Source: Gemmatales bacterium (GTDB lineage Bacteria > Planctomycetota > Planctomycetia > Gemmatales > HRBIN36). From it: DNA of 34,016 bases. The DNA is taken from positions 1 through 34,016 of the forward strand of contig JANWVZ010000021.1 of assembly GCA_025056555.1 (NCBI GenBank), given 5' to 3'. The position numbers were made by a program, and so were the translations under genes. Of the stretch, positions 1 through 9,707 are shown piece after piece. The notes below the pieces were generated by a model. It was not told the DNA's origin and searched no databases. It saw only the letters and a program-made list of their open reading frames with translations. Numbering within the stretch: the first letter of the stretch is position 1; each line of letters opens with the position of its first letter.

Positions 1-391
1 TGGGACACACATACACCGGAACCGCAAGCCCGCGAATATTATGCTCCTGACCGGGCGGAGCGGCATGTTGCGTCGCATACTCCAGGTACGGGAGAATCTG
101 ATACGCCCAGCCCCAGCTTTGATAAGGAGGGCCGGCAGGAACTCCCTGAATAAAGATTCTGGGAGAATTAGCGTCGTACCCGCCTGTAGGCAGGACGCGG
201 AAATCGTTTTGATGATTGTGGAAGGCCAAAGCAATCTGGTTCAGATTGGAAGCGCAGCGCATTTTGTTCGATGCTTCCCGCACGCGTTGGATAGCTGGAA
301 GCAACAACGCCATGAGGAGACCAATAATCGCAATGACTACCAGCAACTCGATCAGCGTAAAGCCTCTGGACTTGAGAATACGTACCTTCAT
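1..391 (-). CDS. DUF1559-type prepilin-like protein, N-terminal part (runs off the window start)
   Basis: Minus-strand frame from the ATG at 389-391 reads [46 protein letters not shown]..., a type IV prepilin-like cleavage/methylation motif followed by DUF1559-like sequence; open at the left edge. Confidence 0.9.
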   Translation of the reverse strand, partial: MKVRILKSRGFTLIELLVVIAIIGLLMALLLPAIQRVREASNKMRCASNLNQIALAFHNHQNDFRVLPTGGYDANSPRIFIQGVPAGPPYQSWGWAYQILPYLEYATQHAAPPGQEHNIRGLAVPVYVCP

Positions 392-730
392 GGGACACCT
401 CCTTCAGCAGGCTAGAATTGTTGTGGAAATATGCACATGACGCCCCGCAGCCTGAATAGGCCCCGAACCTATCCAGCGCTCCACCTTTCGACCACCCCCA
501 TCACACACTCATATCTTCAAGCGCCAGGAAGTGCTAATGCAATCAAAATTTCGCTCGCAGTTCGCTGTATTATAATGCTATCACTGAGGCAATATAAGAA
601 AAGCTTACTGGGGGACTAGAGGCTACTTTGCTGTAGGATAATCAAGTGCTATTGTTGAGCCCGTGTCTGCTGAGAACTAACAGGGATGATTGTTTCCATA
701 AGTGAATATGCTGTGAAGTGAGTACAGCAA

Positions 731-768
731 GGGGATGGGGTACGTTTCTGTCAGGCTACCCCATCCCC
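731..768. terminator. Strong hairpin (12-13 bp stem) just past the stop of the minus-strand gene at 791
   Basis: ggggatggggta (731-742) pairs perfectly with taccccatcccc (757-768) with a 14-nt loop. There is no clear U-tract, so the terminator call is tentative. Confidence 0.5.
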
Positions 769-790
769 TGCATTGATAATTCGCGAATTA

Positions 791-1843
791 CTACTGCTCT
801 AAATCGCGGACGTTGTAAGCTTGGCCGTCGTTGCGGATAGCCGCACGCCGCAGGACTTCAACCGCGACGGTGTAACGAATGTTACGAATCGAACGGTCGG
901 CCATGACTGCGTTAAAGGAACCCACGTGCGCCGAACCGAATTGAGCAGCAGTCAAGTTATTTGTGGTCGTATAAATGGGCGGATCGGCATCTACATCCTG
1001 CCCCACCGCCGGAGGAACAGGCGAGGTCGTGATGACATGCACTTGACCGATCACTTCCGCATCAAAGCCTTGCGTCCAACCAGCGTTGTTATGGTTAGGA
1101 CCGGCCACTTCGTATTTCTGCTTGTGCATGCGTTTTTCACCAAGGAGAATGGTGTTGGACGTGCCATCGGGGAAGCCAGCGTTCAGGTCTATAGAACGAC
1201 GATGCGAGGCCTGGGGATGGGCCATCCCGCTGGCTACGAGTGCCCCACTCATGGTGAAGTCGTTGTACGGGGCAACGGGGTAGTTCCCAAGAGCGTCGCT
1301 CACTGCGGCTGGCACACCACCGTTACCTACGTAATCATTGGGAGCAATCAAAGCCAGGAGGGTACCTGGTACGGTTTGCGGTTTACGACGGCTTGGGCAG
1401 AAGTAAGAAGGCACTACGGTAGCACGAACGTCATTGTCGCTATTAAAGGCCCACAGGTTGCGTAATTCAATCGCCGGTAACACCTGATACATCCAGCCCC
1501 AGTTCTGCTCTGGAGGGGCTGCCGGCTGAGCGGGAGCAGCGGGAACGTTTCCGCCGGTTGCGGAGTTGGTCGTATACGGTGGACTTAGAGTGGGGTTATA
1601 GACGACACGACCAGTACCAGGCCAGCCCGCGGTGGGGAAGATGTTGAAGTCATTGTGGAAATTGTGAAATGCGACAGCCAACTGGGACAGGTTATTAGCG
1701 CAACGCATACGGTTAGCAGCTTCGCGGACGCGCTGAATGGCCGGCAGGAGCAAGGCCATCAAGAGTCCGATAATCGCGATGACGACGAGCAGCTCGATGA
1801 GCGTGAAGCCACGACTTCGTCGGCTCACACACACCCTACGCAT
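791..1843 (-). CDS. DUF1559-type prepilin-like protein
   Basis: 350 aa ORF with [41 protein letters not shown] at the N-terminus and SNTILLGEK plus a C-terminal ADRSIRNI motif. Confidence 0.93.
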   Translation of the reverse strand: MRRVCVSRRSRGFTLIELLVVIAIIGLLMALLLPAIQRVREAANRMRCANNLSQLAVAFHNFHNDFNIFPTAGWPGTGRVVYNPTLSPPYTTNSATGGNVPAAPAQPAAPPEQNWGWMYQVLPAIELRNLWAFNSDNDVRATVVPSYFCPSRRKPQTVPGTLLALIAPNDYVGNGGVPAAVSDALGNYPVAPYNDFTMSGALVASGMAHPQASHRRSIDLNAGFPDGTSNTILLGEKRMHKQKYEVAGPNHNNAGWTQGFDAEVIGQVHVITTSPVPPAVGQDVDADPPIYTTTNNLTAAQFGSAHVGSFNAVMADRSIRNIRYTVAVEVLRRAAIRNDGQAYNVRDLEQ

Positions 1844-2069
1844 GACAGTACCTCCTCTTGGTAGAAAAGACCTGAATAGAAATTACGAGCAGGCGCCGCA
1901 CCTGCCCTGGTTAGTTGAAGAAATAAGGCCCTTCGCTTCCCTCACCCACACCTTGTCAAGTTCCTGAGTCACGATTCGTCATTTCCCCGTGGGCTATACT
2001 AGCAAATTAGCAAATGGCAGGCAAGAGGCTAGGAAGAAATTTTTCGAGAATCCCTTTCTGACTCGCTTT

Positions 2070-3071
2070 TTAATAGTTGGGGGGCATTACATTTTCGCCC
2101 AGGCGAATGGTGGACAGGGCACGATAAGTGGCCAAGTCAATCGTTTCGCGGATGAAACGGATGGAACTATCGGCCATCACGAATTGCGTTCCTCCGGGAT
2201 GACGACTGCGGAAGGAGTAGCGCTCCTGCCATTGGCCAATCCCGCTGCACGGAGCAGCCATGTTAGGCAACATGCAGGCGTTAGGCGGAATGGCGCAGGT
2301 CGCTGTGCACATATTGGAGTACACCCAAGTGCAACAGTGCTGGTCTAATTCTGGAGAGCGCTCGCCGATCATAAATGTATAGGCTGTGCCATCGGTAACA
2401 TCGGTGAGAGTAATGCGTTCTCGAACATCTGCACGGTAAAACATACCGTTACCATTATCCAAACCATTGCAGTCATTCTTATTGGGATCGGTGAAATTGT
2501 AGCCCGCACTCGACCAGCACCAGTTCGATCCTTCCACGCCGCCGTAGTTAATCATCGCCACTTGAACACTGAAGTTCACGGCACCGCGTACACCAATGGC
2601 GCGAGCCCGGTCGCTGGGGCAAAACATGAAGTCGAGCTGCGTTGCTAAAGGATTCAAAGCGGGGTTTGTACTGCCGGGATTACCAAACGTAGCTTGATTA
2701 ATGGTGGTGTTATCAATGTTGCCCATTCCACTGGGATCAGCGCTGCGAATCCTATCAAACAAATCGGAACGCTCAAAATAGGGCAGCAGCCGAGCGAAGA
2801 AACACCATTGAGGTTGGTTCGCGTCGCAGCAACCGCTGTTATTATTGACGTTGCCCGTACGAGGAAGGATTTTCCAGTCGTTGACGTAATTATGCACAGC
2901 CACGGAAAGATGCTTGAGATTGTTGCCACAGCGCATACGATTGGATGCTTCGCGAACCCGCTGGATGGCTGGCAATAGAAGAGCCAGCAAGAGTCCTATA
3001 ATGGCGATGACCACCAACAGTTCAATTAGCGTGAAGCCAGCAGCTGACTTGCGCTGAGATCCCCTACGCAT
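2070..3071 (-). CDS. DUF1559-type prepilin-like protein
   Basis: 333 aa ORF with [41 protein letters not shown] at the N-terminus, TFMIGERSPE, and RHPGGTQFVMADSSIRFI near the C-terminus. Confidence 0.93.
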   Translation of the reverse strand: MRRGSQRKSAAGFTLIELLVVIAIIGLLLALLLPAIQRVREASNRMRCGNNLKHLSVAVHNYVNDWKILPRTGNVNNNSGCCDANQPQWCFFARLLPYFERSDLFDRIRSADPSGMGNIDNTTINQATFGNPGSTNPALNPLATQLDFMFCPSDRARAIGVRGAVNFSVQVAMINYGGVEGSNWCWSSAGYNFTDPNKNDCNGLDNGNGMFYRADVRERITLTDVTDGTAYTFMIGERSPELDQHCCTWVYSNMCTATCAIPPNACMLPNMAAPCSGIGQWQERYSFRSRHPGGTQFVMADSSIRFIRETIDLATYRALSTIRLGENVMPPNY

Positions 3072-3385
3072 GACGGCATCTCCTCTTTGTGAAAGGCCTC
3101 AAAGGAAATTTATGAAGGGAATCGCACACACTCCCACCTCGTGCGACCTTTGCTATATCGAAGGCGAGCCAAGCCTTTGAACTCGCTCACACTAATTCTC
3201 CCAGTCTGACCGCAAACCTTATTAGTAAGAGTACAAAAGGCCGGAGGGTTCGTCAAGGATTTTTAGAGCATTTTTCATAATTGGCTTCGGGCTCGAGCTT
3301 CTTAGCCCACGGCGCCGGCAGGTTCGCCCCAGGCTGCAGACAGGCTGGTGCTGGGCCATTGAAAGGATAGGTTCAGCGTAGCGGC

Positions 3386-3423
3386 GTTTCCGGGTGGCGC
3401 AATCGAAAATAATGCCTGACACT
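3386..3423. repeat. 38-nt direct repeat, copy 1 (locus A)
   Basis: gtttccgggtggcgcaatcgaaaataatgcctgacact; matches 3461-3498 at 37/38 positions. Confidence 0.9.
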
Positions 3424-3425
3424 CC

Positions 3426-3446
3426 GGCACCACTGCGAGTGGTGCC
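3426..3446. repeat. Perfect inverted repeat (9-bp stem, 3-nt loop) between the two locus A repeats
   Basis: ggcaccact-gcg-agtggtgcc. Confidence 0.85.
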
Positions 3447-3460
3447 AGAAGAAAGTACGG

Positions 3461-3498
3461 GTTTTCGGGTGGCGCAATCGAAAATAATGCCTGACACT
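3461..3498. repeat. 38-nt direct repeat, copy 2 (locus A)
   Basis: gttttcgggtggcgcaatcgaaaataatgcctgacact; starts 75 bp after copy 1. Confidence 0.9.
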
Positions 3499-4167
3499 AA
3501 GCCACGCGAATCAACGTGTTATGATGGCTTTATAACAGACCGTCCGAAGGTAAGTGACACGGGTACTTCGGCGGTAATCGCAAGAAGATAACGTCCAGCT
3601 TGATGATGAGTCGCTTTGAGGGTGAGAATATCTACACATGATGGCATTTCAGAGCGAATCGTCCAGCCAACTCTATGTTAGCTGAGATTCATGAATTTCT
3701 TTACTGCGGTCACTGATGCTTATGGAAATGGCCCCGATCAAGTCTGGCCCGATCAAAGCATTGTTTGCGAAACTGTGTACGTCGAGGGTTGTCGAGCTGT
3801 TGCTAATTTGAGTCCAGCTCGACGAACGCCAATAGCTTTGGTGCTTGTCTCCGGCGTGATCGGGATAAATGGCTTTATCGGGAATGAAGCCTGGAGTTCG
3901 CGATGAGAATTCGGTTCGGCGAGACGGTTTCCGGATCAAATCGCTGCGTTTTCCTGTGTGTTGGGTGGGATGCGTCCTCACGGTTTTTGGTTCGTCCCAG
4001 GTTGCATAGTTGTTACAACCGCCTTCCGTGGTAACGGCGGCATGAGCGCCAGGAATGATTTAGCGGTAAGGCCCCTTGCAGCAGTTAGGCTGGCACATAC
4101 AATATTGATGGTAAGTTACTCTTACAGCACAGGGCTGCCAGTAACGCACAGACGAGGGGGACAGGTC

Positions 4168-5913
4168 ATGCCGGAAGAGTTTTACACATTGCAGCAAGCT
4201 GCGGCGCGGCTAGGTCTACCGCCTGAGCGACTTCGACAGATGGTACAACGCAACGAGATTCGTGCCTTCATGGACCGTGGAGAGCCTATGTTCCGCAAGA
4301 GTGATGTTGAGGAAATTAGCAAGCGGTTGGGTTTGAAAAGTGATGCGAGCACGGGGCCGCCCACGCCGAAACCGAGCCCGGCGCCGGAGGTGAAGTCCTC
4401 TGAAGATAGCGGTCCGCGAAGCTCCAAACCAGCGGCGTCGCCGAGTGCTCCTGAAAGTCCGTCGGGGCGCGAGACCATGCCTGCAGGTTTGGATGCGGTG
4501 CCTTTTGAGATCGCGGATGGTCCAGGCACGGTAGATCTGGCGAGTGTGTTTGAGCAAGGGCCACGTACGCCCGGCACCGATAGTGATGTCCGCCTAGTAC
4601 CCGATGGCAGCGATATAAACGTGGTGGTCTTTCCCCCCGATGCCGATAAGCCACTGTCGCAACCCAGTAGCGGTAAGGACAAGCCGGAGAGTCAGGTACG
4701 CTTGGAGCCTGGTCAACCCGCGGCCGAGGCACAGCGTCCGCGATTGTCACAGTTGGACGTTCGCTCAGGGGACAGCGATAGCGACGTGCGCCTGGTGGAT
4801 GTGGACGGGCCGCAAATCGTACCAACCACTGGTGCTGCGCGCCACGACAGTCGCATTCGCCTGGAACCTGACCATCGATCGGACGTCAAGAGCGACAGTG
4901 GCGTTAAAGCTGAGCCGCGTTCCCCGGAAGGCTCCGATTCGACGTTGCAACTGGAAGTGAACCTGGACGAGGAACTGCAGGGAGCCGAAGAGCAGCGTCG
5001 CCGTGTCAGTGATTCCAGCGAGGAACGGGCTGCCGCGGAGATGTTACAGGACCCAGTCGAGCGCACTGAGTTTGAAGGGCAGGGGGACGAGTTTGAACTG
5101 AGTTTGCCGGAGGATGAGACGGCTCTTGCTGAGGAGGGTGAGGGCTCGGCAACGTTCCGTATCAAGGAAGAATCGGAGGACGTCTCGCGGAGTCCGGCCG
5201 CTGACAGTTCGAGTAATCAACCGCTGACTCTGGATGGAGGGGAGGCATCTGCTACCGAGGAACTTTCCTTTGACCTGTCTTTACAGGAAGAGGAGGCTAC
5301 GGAAGTTACGCCACGACCGGAGTCTGCCAAGCGCACCCCGGATTCCAGCAGTGAGTTTGAGTTGAGTGTTCAGGAAGACGATGATGCGGAAAGTGACACA
5401 GCCTTGCTCACCAGTCAAGGGAAGAAAGGCGGTCGTTCCCTTCAGGAAGCGGATACCGAGATGGAAGAGACCTCCGATTTCGACCTCCAGTTGGTCGAAG
5501 AAGAGGCCCCTGTCGGCGAGGAGAGTGGACGAGAAACTGAGGTGATCATTGACGAGGCGGCAGGTTCTGATCAGGAAACCCAAGTCGTCGAGCCAGTGGA
5601 GGACCTGAGCGACTTAGATTTAGGCCCCGAAGGCGGATTGGAGTTTGCTGAGCCGGGCTCCAGCGAAGTTACCGAGGTAGAAGAAGAAGCTGCGGTCGTC
5701 CCGGCGGAGGAAACTGCCGCTGCAATACGCTATGTGGAACTGGCACCGGCAGATTGGGGCTTATGGGCTTTGGTTCATGTGCCAACTACACTGGTCCTTA
5801 TCTTTGCGGGGCTACTGATGTTCGAGTTGGTGCGCAGCGTTCTTTATTATCACGAGCCGAGCATGATGGGGGGTCAGCTCTTCGAGTTGCTGGCCAATCT
5901 GTTCCGCAAGTAG
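4168..5913 (+). CDS. N-terminal helix-turn-helix (MerR/excisionase-like) protein with a long acidic low-complexity region and a C-terminal transmembrane segment
   Basis: In-frame ATG at 4168 inside the longer ORF 3958-5913: MPEEFYTLQQAAARLGLPPERLRQMVQRNEIRAFMDRGEPMFRKSDVEEISKRLGL. Then about 450 aa rich in D/E/S/P, then WALVHVPTTLVLIFAGLLMFELVRSVLYY near the C-terminus. Confidence 0.85.
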   Translation: MPEEFYTLQQAAARLGLPPERLRQMVQRNEIRAFMDRGEPMFRKSDVEEISKRLGLKSDASTGPPTPKPSPAPEVKSSEDSGPRSSKPAASPSAPESPSGRETMPAGLDAVPFEIADGPGTVDLASVFEQGPRTPGTDSDVRLVPDGSDINVVVFPPDADKPLSQPSSGKDKPESQVRLEPGQPAAEAQRPRLSQLDVRSGDSDSDVRLVDVDGPQIVPTTGAARHDSRIRLEPDHRSDVKSDSGVKAEPRSPEGSDSTLQLEVNLDEELQGAEEQRRRVSDSSEERAAAEMLQDPVERTEFEGQGDEFELSLPEDETALAEEGEGSATFRIKEESEDVSRSPAADSSSNQPLTLDGGEASATEELSFDLSLQEEEATEVTPRPESAKRTPDSSSEFELSVQEDDDAESDTALLTSQGKKGGRSLQEADTEMEETSDFDLQLVEEEAPVGEESGRETEVIIDEAAGSDQETQVVEPVEDLSDLDLGPEGGLEFAEPGSSEVTEVEEEAAVVPAEETAAAIRYVELAPADWGLWALVHVPTTLVLIFAGLLMFELVRSVLYYHEPSMMGGQLFELLANLFRK

Positions 5914-5994
5914 CGTTGCTGAACTTGGCGGACGCGATCCTGGCGCTGCACTAATCGGCAAAGCCAGACGAGATTAAAGTGCCTGTGGCATGGG

Positions 5995-6039
5995 TTGCTA
6001 TTCCGAACTGGAAAGCCCGCGACACATTGGGAATAGCAA
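5995..6039. terminator. Inverted repeat between convergent genes; possible transcription terminator
   Basis: ttgctattcc (5995-6004) and ggaatagcaa (6030-6039) are perfect reverse complements, lying between the convergent stops at 5913 and 6056. Confidence 0.4.
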
Positions 6040-6055
6040 TAATCCGACGGTTGAA

Positions 6056-6631
6056 TCAGCCTTCGCGTTTTTGCAAAGCCAGAGTGCGAATTCTTTGGGC
6101 CAATAACGCGATGTCAAAAGGTTTCTTGAACGCTTCGTTGAAACCAAACTGGAGTAATCCTTCAGGATTCGGCTCGTCTTCAAGGGCCAAAGCAATGATG
6201 TAGGTGTCGCGATACTCATCGTTGCGCCGCAGGTTTTGCGCAATTTGGATGCTTTCGGAGCGCCCCATAGCCAAGTCAATGATGATGGTATCGGGGTGGA
6301 AACTCTCGGCGAGGATGCCGGCTTCGAAGCCACTGTGCGCGACCTGATAGCGGAAGTCTTCAGACTCGGGCAGCAGCTCCTTGAGGCGATTAATGAAAAG
6401 TTCTTCGGCACCGAGGATCAGAATCTTGTGCCAGATTTCCTCTTCCAGTTCGCCGAGGGGCATGCCGTGTTCCTTGAGAAAGCGAATGAGGCTTTCCCTC
6501 GGAATGCGCCGGTCCTGGCTACCGGGGATGCGGTAACCCCGGAGTCGGCCGGAGTCGAACCACTTGCTGACGGTGCGCGGAGCCACCTTACAAATCTTGG
6601 CCACTTGCCCAGTCGTGAACACTTTCCTCAT
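6056..6631 (-). CDS. HTH (MerR/BldC-like) DNA-binding domain fused to a C-terminal response-regulator receiver-like domain
   Basis: From the ATG at 6629-6631: MRKVFTTGQVAKICKVAPRTVSKWFDSGRLRGYRIPGSQDRRIPRESLIRFLKEHG, then ILILGAEELFINRLKELL...PDTIIIDLAMGRSES...YIIALALED...FGFNEAFKKPFD, a receiver-like pattern. Confidence 0.85.
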   Translation of the reverse strand: MRKVFTTGQVAKICKVAPRTVSKWFDSGRLRGYRIPGSQDRRIPRESLIRFLKEHGMPLGELEEEIWHKILILGAEELFINRLKELLPESEDFRYQVAHSGFEAGILAESFHPDTIIIDLAMGRSESIQIAQNLRRNDEYRDTYIIALALEDEPNPEGLLQFGFNEAFKKPFDIALLAQRIRTLALQKREG

Positions 6632-7249
6632 AGTTCGCGCTCCAGTCTGTTCTCGTGGCGGCACGGCGTATGCGGGCTCGCCGGCCGATGCCTTGTGGTT
6701 TGCCTGAGCGGTGTAGTCAGGGGTCGTGCTGACTACACTGCCTGGGACCTTACCCATCCCTGCCAGACCGTGCTGGGTCGCTCGTCTCCTCTTGGCCTAG
6801 GGCTTTTCTGGGGTTTGTGCTTTGGACATTGTTGTTTTTCGTCACAAGTCCGTGCTTCAAATCAGAAAAATACCTCTATTTCGGGGACTTCCGCCCTTCC
6901 GTATTCCGGCGCAGCACCTCATAATCGTTGGACGTGTTTCCTTCTGAATCGGCGCCATATCTCACCCAATTTGAACTGCAAGCCCTGGGTTAGTAACAAA
7001 GGGGCACCTTACCAACCCTCGATAAGTCGCGATGACCTTCGACACCATGGAACGACCTGACATGTGTCCCCATGAGGCAACACGTCCTGAACTCAAGAAG
7101 CCCCACTCACCCTGCGCCTCTAGAGGTTACATAAGCTGTTTATTCATACGTACTACAGGGCTATCACAGGAAAACCAATGGTACAATAATTCAAGCATAA
7201 CGCCTTACTTCTACGCTCGTATTGTTTCCCCTACACATAAGGTGGTCCG

Positions 7250-7286
7250 GCTGATTCGGTCGCTTGCTTTGTAACCATTTGATGGA
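7250..7286. repeat. 37-nt imperfect direct repeat, copy 1 (locus B)
   Basis: gctgattcggtcgcttgctttgtaaccatttgatgga; 33/37 identical to 7327-7363. Confidence 0.8.
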
Positions 7287-7326
7287 ACCCTGCAGTCTGA
7301 AGAGCAGGCAGAGCAAGTTGGACAGC

Positions 7327-7363
7327 GCTGATACGCTCGCTTGGTTTGTAACCGTTTGATGGA
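7327..7363. repeat. 37-nt imperfect direct repeat, copy 2 (locus B)
   Basis: gctgatacgctcgcttggtttgtaaccgtttgatgga; starts 77 bp after copy 1. Confidence 0.8.
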
Positions 7364-7878
7364 GCGGTAGCGTTAGTTCGCGCGCATCCAGTGGTTTTCG
7401 ATAGGTGAATTGGCAAACAAACACACATTTGTAGGTGGGCCGAATTTTCGGGCCGTGAATCACGCCAATCTTCTCTAAGAAAACGCGTAACCCTAAAGAC
7501 CCCAGGCTTGCTGCAACAACATGAAACATGCCAATGACAGCCGGTTGGTGGCACCGTTGGCCTATTAGGCCAAACGATTTGGAAAAAGAGAACCATTTCG
7601 AGATTTTGGACTTGGTGCCAGCGATCAGAAAGGTCAACTTGGGAACTGGTAGGTCCTGATAAAGTATAGACGAACCACGAAAACCCTTCGATGATCTATT
7701 CTTGGGCAACGTAGCAGATTACCTGTTGTAGCAAGAATCAGGTACATTATCTGCGCTAGTCCGCCGCAATAGCATATTATGTGATGGAGTGGGCACAGAT
7801 TTTGCCAATCTGGAGACGGGTAATTATCTGTCTGTATAGGGGGCAGCTGAATAAGCCTGAAGCTGGGGGATTGCTGAG

Positions 7879-8400
7879 ATGGTTGTGGAAGGGAAAGAAA
7901 TTGGAAGAAAAACCTTAGCGGCGACGGTACTGGTGGTGCTGGCGTTGAGTGGTTGCGGTAACGGTCAAGCTGGCCGTGAGCTGCCAGCCGCTTCTTTACA
8001 GCCCTTAGCAGAAGACGAGCCGATTCGTTTGATGATCCGGGGCCAGGATGAACGTGGACGGCGGGTGAATGAGGTGTTCATCAATGGCAAATGGGTGTCT
8101 GTGCTGAATGATCCAGTGTTCGATCAATGGTTGGGCATACAGGTGGCTCGCTACGAAGCTTTTTATCAGCAAACGGGGACCCCTAAACTGCAGATTGTAG
8201 ATCGAGGCGGTTGCCGAGCGGTGTTTCGCACGCCTGTTATTCTACAAGTGGTGGGGGACGGTTACGCGGCTGGCGTGGTGCACAGTGTAAGCCGCCGACT
8301 TCGTGACGCAGGTTTCGCCATGCCACCAGAAGTTGTCTCAACTACAGGCGCGAGCCTGGTTGATCCCAAGACGCTGGCAGATACTCGCTTCGTTCAGTAG
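7879..8400 (+). CDS. Predicted lipoprotein of unknown function
   Basis: 173 aa; positively charged N-terminus, hydrophobic stretch and lipobox-like LALSGC. No family recognised. Confidence 0.75.
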   Translation: MVVEGKEIGRKTLAATVLVVLALSGCGNGQAGRELPAASLQPLAEDEPIRLMIRGQDERGRRVNEVFINGKWVSVLNDPVFDQWLGIQVARYEAFYQQTGTPKLQIVDRGGCRAVFRTPVILQVVGDGYAAGVVHSVSRRLRDAGFAMPPEVVSTTGASLVDPKTLADTRFVQ

Positions 8401-8519
8401 GTTTATCCCGAGTGAGTTGGGCCAATGATTTTCTGCCATCAGGTTGATACATTGAATCCATTCGAGACCAATCCGTGAAACACGGTGCTGCTGGCGGGTA
8501 ACATTTTCAGGGGAAAGAA

Positions 8520-9497
8520 ATGCAACATACCATGTGGGCAGTGTCGGCAAAGTTTCTGACAGCGTTGTTGGTCGTGGCGATGACTGCGCTGCTGCACGGG
8601 CAGGACGAGGCAACGGTGCGTCGGCTTCTGGATCAGTTGCGCAGCAGCGATCCCTTGCGCCGCGGAGAGGCAGCCCGTGCAATACTGCAAGTGGCGCCGC
8701 ACGCCACCGCTGCTTGGCCAGTTTTCCTGGAAGCGTTGCTCGACGCGAATGAAGAAGTGCGGCAGACTGCCGGCGAAGCCCTGGTGCGGATGGGCGCGAA
8801 AATCGTTCCTGAGTTGGCTCGCGTGTTGGATGGACCGAGTCGGACTTTGAAGCGACGGGTTGCAGTAGTGTTGGGACAGATGGGCTCCAACGCGCTGGAC
8901 GCAGTGCCAGCTCTCGAAAAAGCCCTGCGCGACGAAGACGGAGAAGCACGTGTCTTCGCGGCTTTGGCGCTAGTGCGTATTGCGCCCCAGCGCGCGGACT
9001 TGGTGCCCATCCTGGAACCGTTGCTGCAGGATACTGAACCTCGCTTGCGCGTGGCCTTGGTTTATGCCGTCGAACCTCTAGCTCAGCGCCATCGGGAGGC
9101 CTTGTCTCTCTTGGAAAAAGCCTTGAACGATGCAGCGGCCGATGTTCGGTTAGCTGCAGTGGCGGTATTAGGTCGGCTCGCGGAAGCAGCTCAGCCGACC
9201 GTGCCGGCTTTACAGAAGCGGCTGGCAGATGAACACGAGCTAGTACGCATCAGCGCCGTTTCGGCACTACTATCCATCGGCAGTACGCCCAGCCGTGAAT
9301 TGGTGCCCATACTCACTAAGGCCCTTAGCGCTCAGGATGCTACGGTACGCCGTGCGGCGGTGATCGTTTTGCAGCAGACGGGGCCTGCTGGTGAGGCCGC
9401 CCTGGCTGATCTGAAACGGCTCGCTCAATCTGACCCCGACCCCGTAATTCGCCAGCTGGCTGAACAAACCCTGCTGAAACTCAACCAACCCCGATAG
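8520..9497 (+). CDS. HEAT-repeat protein, probably exported
   Basis: 325 aa; N-terminal hydrophobic segment, then repeated helical units such as ALLDANEEVRQTAGEALVRMG, ALRDEDGEARVFAALALVRI, ALNDAAADVRLAAVAVLGRL and ALSAQDATVRRAAVIVLQQTG. Confidence 0.9.
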   Translation: MQHTMWAVSAKFLTALLVVAMTALLHGQDEATVRRLLDQLRSSDPLRRGEAARAILQVAPHATAAWPVFLEALLDANEEVRQTAGEALVRMGAKIVPELARVLDGPSRTLKRRVAVVLGQMGSNALDAVPALEKALRDEDGEARVFAALALVRIAPQRADLVPILEPLLQDTEPRLRVALVYAVEPLAQRHREALSLLEKALNDAAADVRLAAVAVLGRLAEAAQPTVPALQKRLADEHELVRISAVSALLSIGSTPSRELVPILTKALSAQDATVRRAAVIVLQQTGPAGEAALADLKRLAQSDPDPVIRQLAEQTLLKLNQPR

Positions 9498-9707
9498 AAG
9501 ATCCGCTGAACCGCGGGCAGATTGCCCTGGAGAAAATTGTGCGCCGTGTTGCCGTCGGCTCGGGCTACTTCGTAAGAAGAGCCAATTCACAGGGTTACAC
9601 ACCTATACTGCTCCCTGGAAAATTCGCTTCAGCAGGAGGAAAATGTGCTTAGCATCCTGGAAGCGGGATGCCCAACAACATGCTAACACGAAACAGGAGA
9701 ATCAGTC

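Noticed and set aside
821-1465. 214-aa plus-strand ORF opposite the DUF1559 gene
   Set aside because: Antisense shadow of the clear DUF1559 CDS at 791-1843; the translation has no recognisable domain.
3222-3497. ORF with an internally duplicated peptide (SGIIFDCATRK twice)
   Set aside because: The duplication is simply the translation of the locus A DNA repeats; no start signals or coding character.
4182-5165. Several 100-170 aa minus-strand ORFs opposite the HTH-TM gene
   Set aside because: Antisense reading of a biased acidic/Ser-rich coding region; compositions (Ser/Arg-rich) are typical of shadow ORFs.
7032-7709. ORFs in the 6.8-7.8 kb gap (7032-7274 +, 7191-7709 -, 7231-7596 -)
   Set aside because: No recognisable family and no consistent coding composition, and they cross the locus B repeats. 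Not reported as genes.
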